Shown here piece after piece: positions 1-11,820 of a DNA stretch of 64,000 bases. Below the pieces are notes generated by a model that saw only the letters and a list, made by a program, of their open reading frames with translations, was not told where the DNA came from and did not search any database. The translations under genes were made by a program, and so were the position numbers. This DNA is from Cytauxzoon felis (Eukaryota > Apicomplexa > Aconoidasida > Piroplasmida > Theileriidae), in NCBI GenBank assembly GCA_020283715.1, contig JAIQCW010000121.1:62001-126000 (forward strand), given 5' to 3'. Within the stretch, counting starts at the first letter, position 1. The number at the start of each line of letters is the position of its first letter.

Positions 1-1
1 T

Positions 2-1141
2 AATTTTTTTCATATATTCATTATTTTGTTCACGTTCTTTTTGTAAATTCTGTTCATAAATATTATATAAATTATTAAATTTATTTATACAAAATTCATC
101 ATCTAATTCAATTTTTAAAATGTGGTGTAAATTATCCCCATTTAATATAATATTTATACATTTAATACAAATAGAATTTATATTAATTAAATCATAATTT
201 ACCCCATTTAATAAATTATTATTAATAAGATCATTATTAATATATTTTATAATATTAATTAAACCATCAATTTCAGGTTTATTAATTATATTTAATATAA
301 TTATACTCTTTACATTATTAATATAATCTATAATCTTTATCAATATATCTATAGTATTTATACAATCCATTAATCTCATCTTATTCTTTACCCTACTTTT
401 ATATTTTACCCCATTTAATTCATTAATAAATGATTTCATATCATTCAAACATTTTATAAATGTGGGGTAATCAAATTTATTAATAGAAAATATATTTGAT
501 AAATATTTACAAAAATCAATTAATATATCATTATTTAATAATATTAATATATCATATAAATTATCCCAACCATTAATATCTAATAATTTCATAGTAATCT
601 TATCATTCAAATTACGAAAAAAACCCAATATTATCAATTCATAATTAATTAATATAGAATTCTGGGGTATATTAATAGATTTACCACTTAATAATTTCAT
701 TAATACAACCTCATCAGCTACAGATACTAAACCTTTCAAAAATGGATCAATATTCTTAATACCTTCCAATTTATTAAAAAATGCATCATATAAACTACGA
801 TAAGTATAAGCAAATGATAAACTCGAATTATAAATCATCTCTACAGTCCTCTTTGCAGCTAATTCCTCATCATTAAAATCAAATATGAAATCAGATAAAA
901 ATTGCTGAGGTAAATTAACCTTTGATTGCTTTACATGGTTATCTCTAACATTCTCATCAATATCCATCCCTTTATCAACACTAACTCTTGTCATCATATC
1001 CTCTCTTCCATTGACATCAACCATCCTCCCACCTCCATCGAGATCCCATTCTCCATCCTCTACATCAATGTATTCTTCCTCAATGGATGAATCTGATGAT
1101 TTGCGCTTGATACCATTCTTCAATAGGCGTTTCTTAGCCAT
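2..1141 (-). CDS. Unknown protein, 3' end outside window
   Basis: An uninterrupted minus-strand reading frame begins with ATG at 1141 and is still open at the left edge, giving at least 380 residues. The first 20 residues are basic (MAKKRLLKNGIKRK), like a nuclear or nucleolar signal, and an acidic stretch follows at about residues 18-40. The rest is rich in Ile, Leu and Asn and looks all-helical, with no motif I recognise. It is transcribed divergently from the UBA4-like gene. I assign no function; a helical-repeat nuclear protein is only a guess. Confidence 0.7.
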   Translation of the reverse strand, partial: MAKKRLLKNGIKRKSSDSSIEEEYIDVEDGEWDLDGGGRMVDVNGREDMMTRVSVDKGMDIDENVRDNHVKQSKVNLPQQFLSDFIFDFNDEELAAKRTVEMIYNSSLSFAYTYRSLYDAFFNKLEGIKNIDPFLKGLVSVADEVVLMKLLSGKSINIPQNSILINYELIILGFFRNLNDKITMKLLDINGWDNLYDILILLNNDILIDFCKYLSNIFSINKFDYPTFIKCLNDMKSFINELNGVKYKSRVKNKMRLMDCINTIDILIKIIDYINNVKSIIILNIINKPEIDGLINIIKYINNDLINNNLLNGVNYDLININSICIKCINIILNGDNLHHILKIELDDEFCINKFNNLYNIYEQNLQKEREQNNEYMKKI

Positions 1142-1447
1142 TCTCTATGCGAGTACAAAAATTAATGCGATTATTCATTTACACCTTAATATTTACAAAA
1201 ATGATAATCCCTCCAGCTACCATATTGAGGTACACATTACATATTATTAACTCGAATACTTTAATACATTAATTGAAATCGTTTACAATCAACACATGTC
1301 AATACATTGTATGAAATTTAATAGACAACTGGTGTGGGGAATGTAAATTGAGTTTTCCATAGATTTTTTGTGGATTCTATATACTCAAATGTAAAATTTA
1401 TGTAAAATTTATACTGTTTATACCTTAATTATTAACATATTGTAAAT
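1142..1447. promoter_or_regulatory. Divergent intergenic region
   Basis: About 300 AT-rich bases separate the starts of the unknown minus-strand gene and the plus-strand UBA4-like gene, so both promoters should lie here. I see no recognisable element or repeat in it. Confidence 0.4.
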
Positions 1448-1483
1448 GTGTTGTGTAGTGTTTCCAATCAGTACTCAACGATC

Positions 1484-3242
1484 ATGGGTAAAGCAGAAGA
1501 ATATAAATCATCATCAAATAACACAAATGGATCAGGTTGTTTGTATTTAAAATCTATAAATAAGAATGATTATCCGTCATTAGAAGTTTATTTGAAAAAT
1601 CGTCCAAAATGGAATCCTATTCGAGTTGATTCTAATAAATTTGAAAAATGTAGCAACACTACATTACCATTCTGTTCATCTATGGATGTAAAATCATGTA
1701 AACGTTATTGTCCACAATATATAGCGCTTGATGAGTGTAGTAAGAGTGTCAATTCTGGTACTGTACATCGTTCCATATCCCAATGTGCTGTACTAGTTGT
1801 TGGTGCTGGTGGATTAGGATCACCTGTATTAATGTATTTGGCATCTGCTGGTATAGGTATGTTTTATGGATAGTTATTTCCTCATTTTCATTAGGCCTAA
1901 TTGGTATAATGGATGGTGACATAGTTGAAGTATCAAATTTACATAGGTGAGTGAATAATTTGATATTAATTTATATTAATTTAGACAAATTATACATGAT
2001 GAATGTCATATTGGTATGAATAAGGCTAAATCTGCTAAAATACGCTTAGAAAGGATCAATTCTATGGTGTTTTTTATCCCTACATTTTATTATATATTAT
2101 AGGGTAATTATATATCATATGATTTTTATATGGGTGAAAAAGAAGCTAATGATATATTACCATTATATGATATTATAGTTGATGCATCCGATAATCCACA
2201 AACAAAGTTTGTTTTAATTATTGGGTTATTAACCCCATAACACTATAGATATTTATTGAATGATGCATGTATTTTGTATAAAAAGTCCCTTGTAATTGCA
2301 AGTTGTATAAGAAATCAGGGGCAATTATTGGTATTGAATCGCATTGATGGTGTTGATAATAATGATATGCCTTGTTTTAGATGTATATGTCCATATGATG
2401 ATAACAATCTATTAAGTTTTGTTAAAAATGCTTGTAGTTCAGCTGGTGTATTAGGTACTATACCCGGTATCCTCGGTACATTACAAGTATGTTATGGGGT
2501 TAAAAAACCCTATAAATAATTATATTATCAGGCTACGGAGGTGCTTAAATTGGCATCTGGTGCTACTGAATGTAATATAGGATATGGAAGAATGTTAATA
2601 TATGATTCAACTAATCCGAATATACCATTTAGATGTATAAAATTATCTAAAAATCCATCATGTAAAATATGTAATTTAAATTCAAATGATATTCAACTTA
2701 AAGTAAGTGTATTTTAAATGGGGTTTTTTATCACCATTTTTTAGATGTATAAAACTATAGAATATACTATAAACTTGAATATAGATAATATATCAATCAC
2801 AATAGATGATTTTTGGTCAATTTATATGGATGAAATAGAAAATGGGGTCCCCATAAAACAAAAATTAATTTTGAGAATAAATGGGGATAATAAATTAAGA
2901 AAAGATAAAAATGGTAAATTATATAATATATATTTAATAGATGTACGTCCAACTACACATTATAAAACATCACATTTACCATCATCTATAAATTGGCCAA
3001 TAAATGATTTATTAAATAGCACAACAAATGGGGTAAATTTTAAAAATGAATTTGAGACAAGAATACAAGAAATAAGTAAAGAAAATATATTATTATTGAT
3101 TATATGTTTCAAGGGTAATTCATCCCGTAAAGCAGTAGAAACAATAAATAGCTTCTCTATACCAAATGTATATTGTTATTCAATAGCTGGAGGGCATGAA
3201 TACTTGAATAATATAAAAAAGTTACATATGCCAATTATATAA
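1484..3242 (+). CDS. UBA4: Adenylyltransferase-sulfurtransferase (E1-like ThiF + rhodanese)
   Basis: Seven exons: 1484-1856, 1895-1946, 1985-2066, 2103-2206, 2249-2486, 2532-2702 and 2745-3242. They join in frame to about 505 residues; an ATG at 1448 would add 12. The ThiF domain has the nucleotide motif GAGGLGS (about residue 107), ASDN, the active-site Cys in CSSAGVLG, and zinc ligands CFRC and CKIC. The C-terminal rhodanese domain has DVRP and the persulfide loop CFKGNSS. This order is that of MOCS3/Uba4, which activates the ubiquitin-like Urm1 and supplies sulfur for tRNA thiolation in the cytosol. The first 100 residues match the family poorly. The introns are 36-44 nt. Confidence 0.9.
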
Positions 3243-3262
3243 ATATACTTTCATACATTAAA

Positions 3263-4547
3263 CTACATTTGCTTTGATGAGTTGTTTCTAGAACTACGAG
3301 AACGTCTTTTCGTATCGTGTTCAAAATGACCTGAATATTATATCCACAATTTACATTACACAAAACTTACAAAATTCACATAATATACCATTGCTACACA
3401 CCTTTATTCGGTGGTTATAAAATGCACATGCTGTAAATATATTTTATCAATGATATAAATAGATGTACACTCCACCTGAGGTTACAGTCATACTCTCCAT
3501 TCACCCGAGGTTACAGCCCATTATCTTCTCCACTCGCCGTGGCGGCCTTCTTTATTTATTTCCCCTTCCAGCTCACGTAGATCGCTTCCAGGTATTCCAA
3601 TTCCATTTAGGTCATATCACTAATCTCATCGAGATACGTCTAAAGTGATGGAATTCATGTTTTGGATGACATCTCAATGAATATAACTGAGAATCTAATG
3701 GAATTCAGGAAACTCGATAGAATCATCAAGTTCCTCTTGAATGAGATATTGACATCAGAAATACATTCAATCGTCATTCCTCAATCTTCATGAGTTTCCC
3801 CAGAAATTAGGATTTTCCTTCAAAATTTCGAAGTAAAATAAAGTTGTGGAAAACAGTGATTGGACCTCGAGTGGAGACCTCAAGTGGATTACCCGCAGCT
3901 GATCTCAGGGAAGCGGAGGGGGAGGTAAATAGAATAGCTGACGGCAGGACGAAGGAAGGTGGATTGGACCTCAAGTGGAAGGGCTACTGGGAATAAATGT
4001 AATGAATAACATACGTTTACAGTTTCCACTTTGGTGATGGATTGAACCAATAGAGGTAGTGTGCCCATTGGCGTCTAATGGAATATTCTCCAAATCTGAT
4101 GTTGTTGGTAAATAAAAATAAGATTCAAACCTTTATTTAAGCTTGTTGCATCTGTTGAAGAGGTCTGAAGAATAATGTATAGATTTAAAAAAAGAATCAA
4201 CATACCCCAACTGTTTCGAATGACCCTGTTAAATTTGTAAGATTACTTAAAGATCCTATTATAAAGATTAATAACAATAATATAGATGGAAAATTAAAAT
4301 ACCTGGTTCTCTGAGCATATTTACATAATTACATTGGTCATCATCATCATCATCATTACTCAAATGGAATGATCGTTCATCTAATATTTAATGATATAAA
4401 TGTTATAATAAAAATGACAAAATTACCTTTGAATGGTGGCATAGAATATGCTTTAAATAATTGTACTTGATTACCTTCTTCATCAACATTAGTATTTTTA
4501 ATGGAGATGAAAGTATTTTGTACTTGTACACGTGGTGAATCGATCAT
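3263..4547 (-). CDS. Small CCCH-type zinc-finger protein
   Basis: Seven exons (4427-4547, 4303-4380, 4206-4255, 4131-4164, 4015-4095, 3371-3430, 3263-3330) join in frame to 163 residues. The C-terminal third reads SIGSIHHQSGNCKPCAFYNH then GVCSNGILCEFCHFEHD. This is the single Cys-rich motif of the small apicomplexan family whose usual form is GRCKPCAWF..CxNGxxCxxCHLCP, commonly annotated as CCCH zinc-finger and probably RNA-binding. The cysteines are split across two introns, which supports the splice model. Intron 5 (3431-4014, 584 nt) holds a full-length dispersed element; the other introns are about 40 nt. Confidence 0.75.
3471..3980. mobile_element. Full-length inverted-arm element (intron of CCCH gene)
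   Basis: The left arm is the reverse form of the arm type containing AAGCGATCTACGGGAGCTGG. An AT-rich core runs roughly 3605-3840, and the right arm is forward (CAGCTGATCTCAGGGAAGCG, then AAGTAAATAG-like sequence). The copy lies wholly inside the intron, about 35-40 nt from each splice site. The arms are much richer in GC than the flanks. Confidence 0.75.
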
Positions 4548-4569
4548 TGTATGAGTATAGATGATAAAA

Positions 4570-4612
4570 AATAATATTTTATCATCAAATAGATCGATGA
4601 TAAAATATTATT
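4570..4612. repeat. Perfect 17-bp inverted repeat
   Basis: AATAATATTTTATCATC (4570-4586) is exactly reverse-complementary to GATGATAAAATATTATT (4596-4612), with a 9-nt loop. It lies between the start of the CCCH gene and the end of GPN2. A second, weaker inverted repeat (GGTATATACAA / TTGTATATATACC) follows at 4625-4663. It could be a transcript-end hairpin for GPN2 or a promoter element. Confidence 0.6.
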
Positions 4613-4739
4613 TCTTTTTTATATGGTATATACAAAATTTATAAAAAAAATTGTATATATACCACAACAAGATTACAGCATGTAATACACAACTACATAT
4701 ACTATAGCTACCCATATAATTATATATTGTCATCTATAT

Positions 4740-6245
4740 TTAATCAATTAAACGTTCTTCTATATCATTTATTATATTTCTTAAATATAAATTATCATCA
4801 TTATAACGTGATATATAACCATTTGTACGATCTATTATACCAATCATATTATATATCGTATCTTCATCTTCTATATCCATAACACTAAATGATAACATAT
4901 TATAATCCTCTATCAATTCACATAATCTCATTGTAAAATTCTCATATATCTTCATATCTGGTAATTTCTTATCCTCACTCAATATACGGATCAATTCAGC
5001 CAACTCACATGCTTCCGTATAATATTGCAATCTATATGCCATATCCTTACTCATCATACGCAATAAACCTATCTTACTCAATACATTCACATAAGGCAAC
5101 TCCAAAAATATCTGACCACCCAATGATGATAATAATCCTGATATATACTTAAATACATCTACACATAATGTCGAATCCATCAAATTCACACATACCAACT
5201 ATAATTTATTGTAATTACATAAATATAAGTATAAATACAATGGATAACGATTATTAACAAAGATATATAAATCCGAGGTCTACTCTACCTCTTTTCCCAC
5301 TGCCGTGGAGGCATCTTCTATTTACTTCCCCCTTCGCTTCCCTGAGATCAGCTACGGGTTCCACTTGAGGTCATATTCACTGTCTTCCACTACCTTTCTT
5401 TCCACCTCTAAATTTTGAAGGAATTTATCATTTCTGGGGAAACTCATGAAGATTGTGGAATGACTATTTAATGTATCTCTGATGTCAATACTTCATTGAA
5501 AAGGACTACGTCGATTGTATTGAGCTTTAAAACCTCACTTCATTCCAGTTTATATTCATTGTGATATCCTCATAAACATAGATTCATTCACTTTATCCTT
5601 ATCTCGACGAGATTAGGTTTATAACCTCGAGTGGATCCTGGAAGCGATCTACGGGAGCTGGAAGGGGAAATAAATGGAGAAGCTGTCTGCAAGACGAAGG
5701 AAGGATGAAGAAGATAGAGGTTGTAACCTCAAATGGATTGTTATAAGTAATGGTAATGACGTACCCTTTGATTATTTTTTTGTAATTTAGTGAGTATATC
5801 TTTGAGTGCGTTATTATGTATTAATAATTCGACTTGTCCGGGTGTATCATAGAGTATATAATAATCTATATATAGGTTGAATATGATAAAATAGGTTATA
5901 AATTTACCTTTAAATTCATTTAATTTATTAGATAACCAATCGAAATTAGCTGATAGATATTCCATACAATAAATTAATGCTATAAATATATAATAATATA
6001 ATAATATATAATAATATACTTGCATTAGGTCCTAATTGATATAAATCTGTTACTTTATTACAATCTATCAAATCACAAATATTAATTGATGGTTCATAAT
6101 ACATTTCATTTAATGTAACTTGTGGATCAAGATTTACTACAATTGTACGTCTACCAATTTTATTATATACCATCTGCATCACTTTACAATATGTAGACTT
6201 ACCACCACCCGGTGGACCTATTATTACTTGACCATATGTTACCAT
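4740..6245 (-). CDS. GPN2: GPN-loop GTPase 2
   Basis: Four exons (6020-6245, 5908-5979, 5765-5865, 4740-5198) give 285 residues. Visible motifs are the Walker A GPPGGGKSTY near residue 10, the diagnostic Gly-Pro-Asn loop in LGPNA, YCMEYL, the G3 motif DTPGQVE, and the C-terminal ISGLLSSLG, LSKIGLL and DRTNGY blocks. The match is best to GPN2 among GPN1-3. These GTPases help assemble and import RNA polymerase II. Intron 3 (5199-5764, 566 nt, phase 0) contains a full-length dispersed element; introns 1 and 2 are 40 and 42 nt. Confidence 0.9.
5275..5739. mobile_element. Full-length inverted-arm element (intron of GPN2)
   Basis: Same architecture as 3471-3980 but inverted. The left arm is the reversed B type (CCTGAGATCAGCTACGGG), the core at about 5395-5625 is in the opposite orientation, and the right arm is the B-prime type (GGAAGCGATCTACGGGAGCT). 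It sits inside the 566-nt intron. Confidence 0.75.
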
Positions 6246-6330
6246 ATTTACATCACATAATCTAATTATAAGAACACTTTAAATGTTGTAAGCTTTTATT
6301 ACAGTCACCGTAGGTATTGCAGATAGCTCT

Positions 6331-6595
6331 CCACCTGAGGTTACAACCTCGCGTTCTCCTGCAGAGAGCTCTTCTAATTCACTCCCCGTAAACGGTAATG
6401 CCACTCCCGGAGATCGTGGCGAAGAATCCGAGACGATCTATGGGAGTTGAGGTGAGGTAAATAAGAGAGCCTCCACGGCGAGTGGAATGAAGAGTAGTAC
6501 TGGACCTCGAGTGGAACCCGGAAGCGATCTACGGGAGCTGTAAGGGGAAGTAAATAAGGAGGCCACCACGGCGAGTGGAAAGAAAGGACCTCAAC
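6331..6595. repeat. Core-less element, intergenic
   Basis: It begins CCACCTGAGGTTACAACC and contains the hairpins CCGTAAACGG (6386-6395) and GCCAC...GTGGC (about 6401-6421), then TCCAC-GGCGA-GTGGA (6472-6486) and a forward B-prime arm. There is no AT-rich core. It fills the gap between the GPN2 start and the end of the next gene. Confidence 0.7.
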
Positions 6596-6639
6596 TGAAT
6601 GTAAATGGTATATTTTATGTGATTATGGGTATAATTGTG

Positions 6640-8007
6640 TTAGTTGACTTTGGGTTTTAATAATTTTCCGTATTTATTGATATGATAATATTGTATACCA
6701 TCAAATAATGTTATTATTATACAATTGTTATGTATCATGAAATCTATTACATCAATAACTATTGTAATACTATATCTATCCAATATACACTTCCCTATAT
6801 CTAAACATTCATCAAATGTCTCTATAAATTATTAAATTATGGGGAAATTATGGGGAAATTATGGGGTATTTTATCATATAATATAAAGTTTATAGATGAT
6901 AAACATACCTAATGATAATGGTATAGGTAAATTATATTTTCCAGATTGACAATGATATATATAGAACATAAGAAATATTACATTCGATTTAAAAAAAAGA
7001 TTATAATCATCAGAATATTCATCACTAGATGGTTCATTAATTAATATCTCTATATGGGGGAAATTATTTATATGGGGGATATAAATAAAAAACTAACTTG
7101 ACCATACACCCCAAAGTATATACCATACATCAATTAAAGATTCACGTGGTGATACAACTAATAATTTAGATAACATACAATTACGAAACTCCAAACCCAA
7201 TTCATCTAAACCCAAATCATTTAAATCCTATAGAAAATAATAAATAATTATAGTTACTCTATATACATTCCCTTCCTGATATAAATGAGGTCCTTATATT
7301 TCACTCGCCTCCACCTGAGGTTACAACCAACGTTCCACTCGCCGTGGAGGCCTTCTATTTACTTCCCCCTCCGCTTCCCGTAGATCAGCTACGGGTTCCA
7401 CTTGAGGTCCAATACTAATATAATTCTCAACCTCGAAATTTGAAGGAAATCTTGAATTTCTGGGGAAACTCATGAAGATTACTCAATGAATATCGGATGA
7501 AATATAAATGTCAATACCTCATTGAAGAGGAATTTGATAATTGTATTTAGCTTTAAAAACCTCACTTCATTCCAGTTTATATTCATTGAGATATCCTCAC
7601 ATATGTGAATTCCATCACTTTAGTCGTATCTAGCCGAGATTAGAAATCATACCTGGAAGCGATCTATGGGAGCTGGAAGGGGAAGTAAATAGAAGAGCTC
7701 CATGCAATGGGAAAGAAAGGACCTCAAGTGGAGAGCCGTCTGCAAGACGAATACAGGTGGATTGGACGTCAGATGGGCATCTTCGAGACAATGGAAGGAG
7801 TACAGATGTATCTTGAAGTATACATAAATGTAAATATACCTCTAGATTGTTACTATTGAATGTTTTGATAGTATAATTTGATATGAAATTTAATAAATCA
7901 TACTGAAATGATGTCGTTCTTCCGCAAATAACGGTTGGTATAAAATAACCATAGTATAAATCGCCTAGATATTCATTACTGCTATCATTACATGTTATTA
8001 ATTCCAT
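6640..8007 (-). CDS. Unknown 206-aa protein
   Basis: Four exons (7840-8007, 7098-7227, 6909-7049, 6640-6821) join in frame to 206 residues with consensus GT-AG ends. The segment IDVWYILWGVW followed by a hydrophobic helix faintly recalls the helical domain of SNAPc subunit 1, but I cannot claim it. There is no signal peptide. Intron 1 (7228-7839, 612 nt) carries a full-length dispersed element, while the other two are about 50-90 nt. Confidence 0.65.
7311..7776. mobile_element. Full-length inverted-arm element (intron of 206-aa gene)
   Basis: Reversed B arm at the left (a variant with a perfect CCGTAG-ATCAG-CTACGG hairpin at about 7376-7392), core in reverse orientation at about 7420-7640, forward B-prime arm at the right, with the TCCATGCAATGG hairpin variant at about 7692. 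Confidence 0.75.
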
Positions 8008-8201
8008 ATAGACATTTGTAAGAATTTTTCGTGATTAAATTATTATGGAATTAAGAAATGATATTTAATATTTTATTATTAATAGGATCATGTGTGATAT
8101 TTTGTGGATAATTTTAGAGTAAATGTCCAATCATACCACACATAGTATATATAAAATTATATAATTAATCATTAATTTAATAAATTTAGACTTTGTAAAA
8201 T

Positions 8202-9448
8202 ATGAAATTAAAAATTATATTTCATTTATCGATTTTGTATAATTATGTTATTTCATTAACGATCGCAGATGATGTCGTTAAGACACAAAAACCTATTGGT
8301 TCAGAACCTTCACCAAAACCTGAACCAAATGTCATTGAAATTAAATTGAATAATGACAATTTAAATGTTCAATCTAATACAGTAAATACAGTACCTGTAA
8401 ATAATACTACAGTATCGAGTAATAATAATACACCTGATGGTAGTAGAGATAAACCATCAAATACAGTGGCTACTATCACTGTAAATATTCCAAATGGGAA
8501 GGAGCAAACTATAGAGATTAAAAATACTGAAAATTTCAAAAAAGAACCGGATACATCTGAAAAATCTGAAACTTTTATAGATAAAATTATTGATTTTATT
8601 AGAAGTGATTTCAGATTTTTAATAAAATGTGGAGCCATCGCATCAGCTCTACTCACTCAGGTTACACCTTTACATACAGCTGTAACTATAAAGAGGAATA
8701 AATCAACTAAGAATCTCAAAACATTAATGTTTGCCACCGCTGCTTTTGCAAACATGCTATGGTCACTCTATGGCATACTTACAGTTAACATTATTATCAT
8801 AATATCAAACGCTCCTGGTGAGTTGAAGGGGGTATTTTCTGTAGATGAAGTATTATTAGATAAGGGATGTGATTACATATCATTTGTTATAATATAAAAT
8901 GTCATCTCCATTCTATAGGTGCATTGGTTAACCTATTGACGTTATTCATATTTCAAAAGTATTGTAAAGATCAGTCACAAAGGACTTTGATTAATATATT
9001 CTGTAAGGTCATCTTTGGCTGCGGTGGACTTTTGTCTATACTGTATCTCGCTGTAGATCACGACACATTTATTACCCTAATCGGACTCTTGGGAGGTTAG
9101 TTGATGATAACATATCATTCATCTTCTATAGGATCGTTATCGGCGATATCGTATACGTCTCCATTGGCATCGTTTAATGAGATTATAGAATCTGGTAATA
9201 CATCAGCTATACCGACAGAGATATCACTGGGTAATTTCATAGGATCGTTCTTTATGTTTTGTTATGGTTTTATAATATGGGATTTATTGATTATAGCGCC
9301 AAGTTTGCTAGGTGTAATTAGTGGTGTGATACAATTGGCTCTACTATTCATATTCCCTCATAGTGACCGTATAATTATATCGGAGGTTGAAATATTAGAG
9401 AAGCCGAATAATTTTAAATCTATTCTAACTATAGATCAAAATATTTAA
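8202..9448 (+). CDS. SWEET/MtN3-type sugar transporter
   Basis: Exons 8202-8817, 8919-9095 and 9132-9448 give 369 residues. A signal-peptide-like N-terminus is followed by a hydrophilic region (about residues 25-130) rich in Asn, Pro, Ser and Thr. Hydrophobic segments then include SALLTQVTPLHTAV, ANMLWSLYGILT, a mid TM, SLSAISYTSPLASF, and FCYGFIIWDLLI...GVISGVIQLALL. Both triple-helix bundles keep the MtN3 pattern (N-xx-WxxYG and GxxxGxxQL). SWEETs move sugars passively across membranes; apicomplexans have one or few. The long N-terminal extension is unusual for the family. Confidence 0.85.
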
Positions 9449-9500
9449 TTTTTTTTGATTTATTTTTTATAAATGTGTAAAATTGTAGATTAGTTTTGTA

Positions 9501-11563
9501 ATGGAGAGGACATTAATATTGGATTATGGTACTGTATCATTTCGCGTAGGTAGAGCGGGTGATAAAAATCCTAGTTTTTTAGTACCACCTGTTATCGGTA
9601 AACCTTTAATGAAGGATAGTAAATCAGATGTATATGATTTTTCTGGTGGTACTGGACAAATACCTCTTGAATATACCATCTTCCCACTCAACCCCCGCGA
9701 TAAACATGATAACGTCATTCCAATCCCAGCCATTTCTTACACCAAAGATGGTTTTGAAGTCGATTCCAAGGTTAGTTTACCCATTTACCAATATTACCGG
9801 AGTTTACCAAGATAACAAAGTCCAAAGGTAACGAAGGTGAAGATCAGTAACAGGAGTAAATGCAATGTATAGTCATCCTAAATTGCAAATCTTACATACT
9901 AACGAACTACAATCCAGAATTACTGATCTCCACCTGAGGTTACATCACTATCTCCACTTGTCGACCAATGTCTACTTTTACTACAACATCTTTTCCACTT
10001 GAGGACCAATCCACCTCTCCTCGTCTTGCAGACGGCCTCTTCTATTTACTTCCCCCTACGCTTCCCAGAGATCAGCTACGGGCTCCACTTGAGGTCCAAT
10101 CACTAACTTCATTTTACCTCCAAAATTTGAAGGAAATCCTGAATTTCTTGGGAAACTCATGAAGATATCTCAGTGACTATTGGATGAATGTCTGATGTTA
10201 ATATCTCATTGAAAAGGAATTTGATGATTGTATTGAGTTTAAGAAATCTTGTTTCATTCCAATTTATATTCATTGAGATATCTCTCCAAACATAGATTCC
10301 CTCACTTTATCCTTATCTCGTCGAGATTAGAAATTAACTTCAAGTGGAGTACCCGTAGCTGATCTCAGGGAAGCGAAGGGGGAAGTAAATAGAAGAGCTG
10401 TCTGCAAGACGACCTCAGGTTTATCTCGATCCTATATATATGATATTCATGATTTGATGATAACATGTATAGGTATTGGAGAGATTGATAGATGGTTGTA
10501 TGGGTATAAAGGGTATGGATGAGAGTATGCAGGATTCATCGATAATAATATCGGAGCCTAATAGGCATAATATAAGATTTCGTGAGACATTTGCAGAATT
10601 ATTGATAGAGACATTTAAAGTAGAGAGTATATTTTTATGTAAAAGATCAGTATTATCATGTTATGCTAGTGCATGTACTAGTGGTATAGTAATAGATGTA
10701 GGTGGTTCATGTATGAATATATCACCAGTATTAGAAGGTTATGTATTACAAGAATCAATTAGAGAAGAACCAATAGGTGGTATATTAATAGATCGTATAT
10801 TTTATTCATATTTAAAATCAATAAATATAACAATAAGACCATCATATGAATATTATAAAACAAATAATGATAAAAATAAAATAATAACAATAAGAAATTT
10901 ACCATTTATACATAATGATTATTATAATTGGTCTACATTATATGCAACATCAATATTAAAAGAGACATGTATTATATTTAATGATAATATAAATATAATA
11001 CCAACAAATGATCAATCATATTGTTTTGCATTACCAGATGGTAATTATTTAGATATAGAACAAAGTAAATCATTATGTGGTATATTTTGTACATGTATAT
11101 TTAATCAAAAAAATATTTATATAAAAAAAATGATTTAAATAAATTACAATTAATTAAACCATCATTAAATATTAATTATCCTTATTTAGATGATAATATA
11201 TTATCTATTATAACAAAAACTAAAGGTTTATCTAATTTACTTATTGATTCTTGGAATTCATTATATAATTATGATAATTATAATATTAAAAATCGTATTA
11301 TATTTAGTGGAGGTTGTACTAGACATCCTGTATTCATACCAATCACTAAACGTGATTTCAATGACTACCTTAAAAATAATTCAAATAATGAATCCAATAT
11401 TACACCCATCTATATCGAAACTGGTGGTAATGAACAACAATATAGTAGCTTTATAGGAGCTTCAATTCTAGGATCATTAGGTGGATTCAATAACCTCTGC
11501 ATCTCAAAACATGATCTACAAGAACATGGACTCTTTAGAGCACTACAACGCAAATGCCCATAA
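9501..11563 (+). CDS. ARP4: Actin-related protein, ARP4/BAF53-like (one frameshift)
   Basis: Exon 1 is 9501-9770; exon 2 starts at 10473. The actin fold is clear: LDYGTVSFRVGRAG at the N-terminus, VIDVGGSCMNISPVLEGYV in the middle, FSGGCTR, and the C-terminus GASILGSLGGF...LFRALQRKCP, typical of ARP4. ARP4 is a subunit of NuA4/INO80-type chromatin complexes. Within exon 2 the frame breaks at an 8-A run (about 11123-11130): one base must be added, or one re-read, to continue to the stop at 11561-11563. This may be an assembly indel, a real lesion or slippage. The 702-nt intron (9771-10472) holds an element. Confidence 0.8.
9930..10420. mobile_element. Full-length inverted-arm element (intron of ARP4)
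   Basis: The left arm is reversed B (with GTCTTGCAGAC hairpin at 10022-10032), the core in reverse orientation spans about 10110-10335, and the right arm is forward B ending in CTGTCTGCAAGACG. Both arms are B type here, unlike most copies. Confidence 0.75.
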
Positions 11564-11620
11564 TATCATAATTATATATATATCCATAGCAAAATTGAAG
11601 TATAATCAACTTTCTTACTA

Positions 11621-11735
11621 GTTGAGATTACAACCTCTGTTCCCACTGCCGTGGTGGCCTCTCTATTTAGGTATCCCTCCGCTTCCCAGAGATCAGCTGC
11701 GGGTTCCACATGAGGTTTCCACTCGAGGTCAATCC
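11621..11735 (-). repeat. Reversed B arm
   Basis: It contains GATTACAACC, a CCACTGCCGTGGTGG hairpin, CTATTTA, TCCGCTTCCCAGAGATCAGC and TCCACATGAGGT. It forms the left boundary of the composite block. Confidence 0.65.
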
Positions 11736-11820
11736 TATAATATTCTCTAACTGAATGATAATTACTATAATTAATGTATAATACTATTTACAACTTAAAT
11801 ATAATATTATTATAATTTTA

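Noticed and set aside
6331..6595. Element arms considered as a CRISPR-like array or as a structured RNA gene
   Set aside because: No regular repeat-spacer pattern; modules are dispersed across the genome with variable order, and no conserved tRNA or snRNA features are present.
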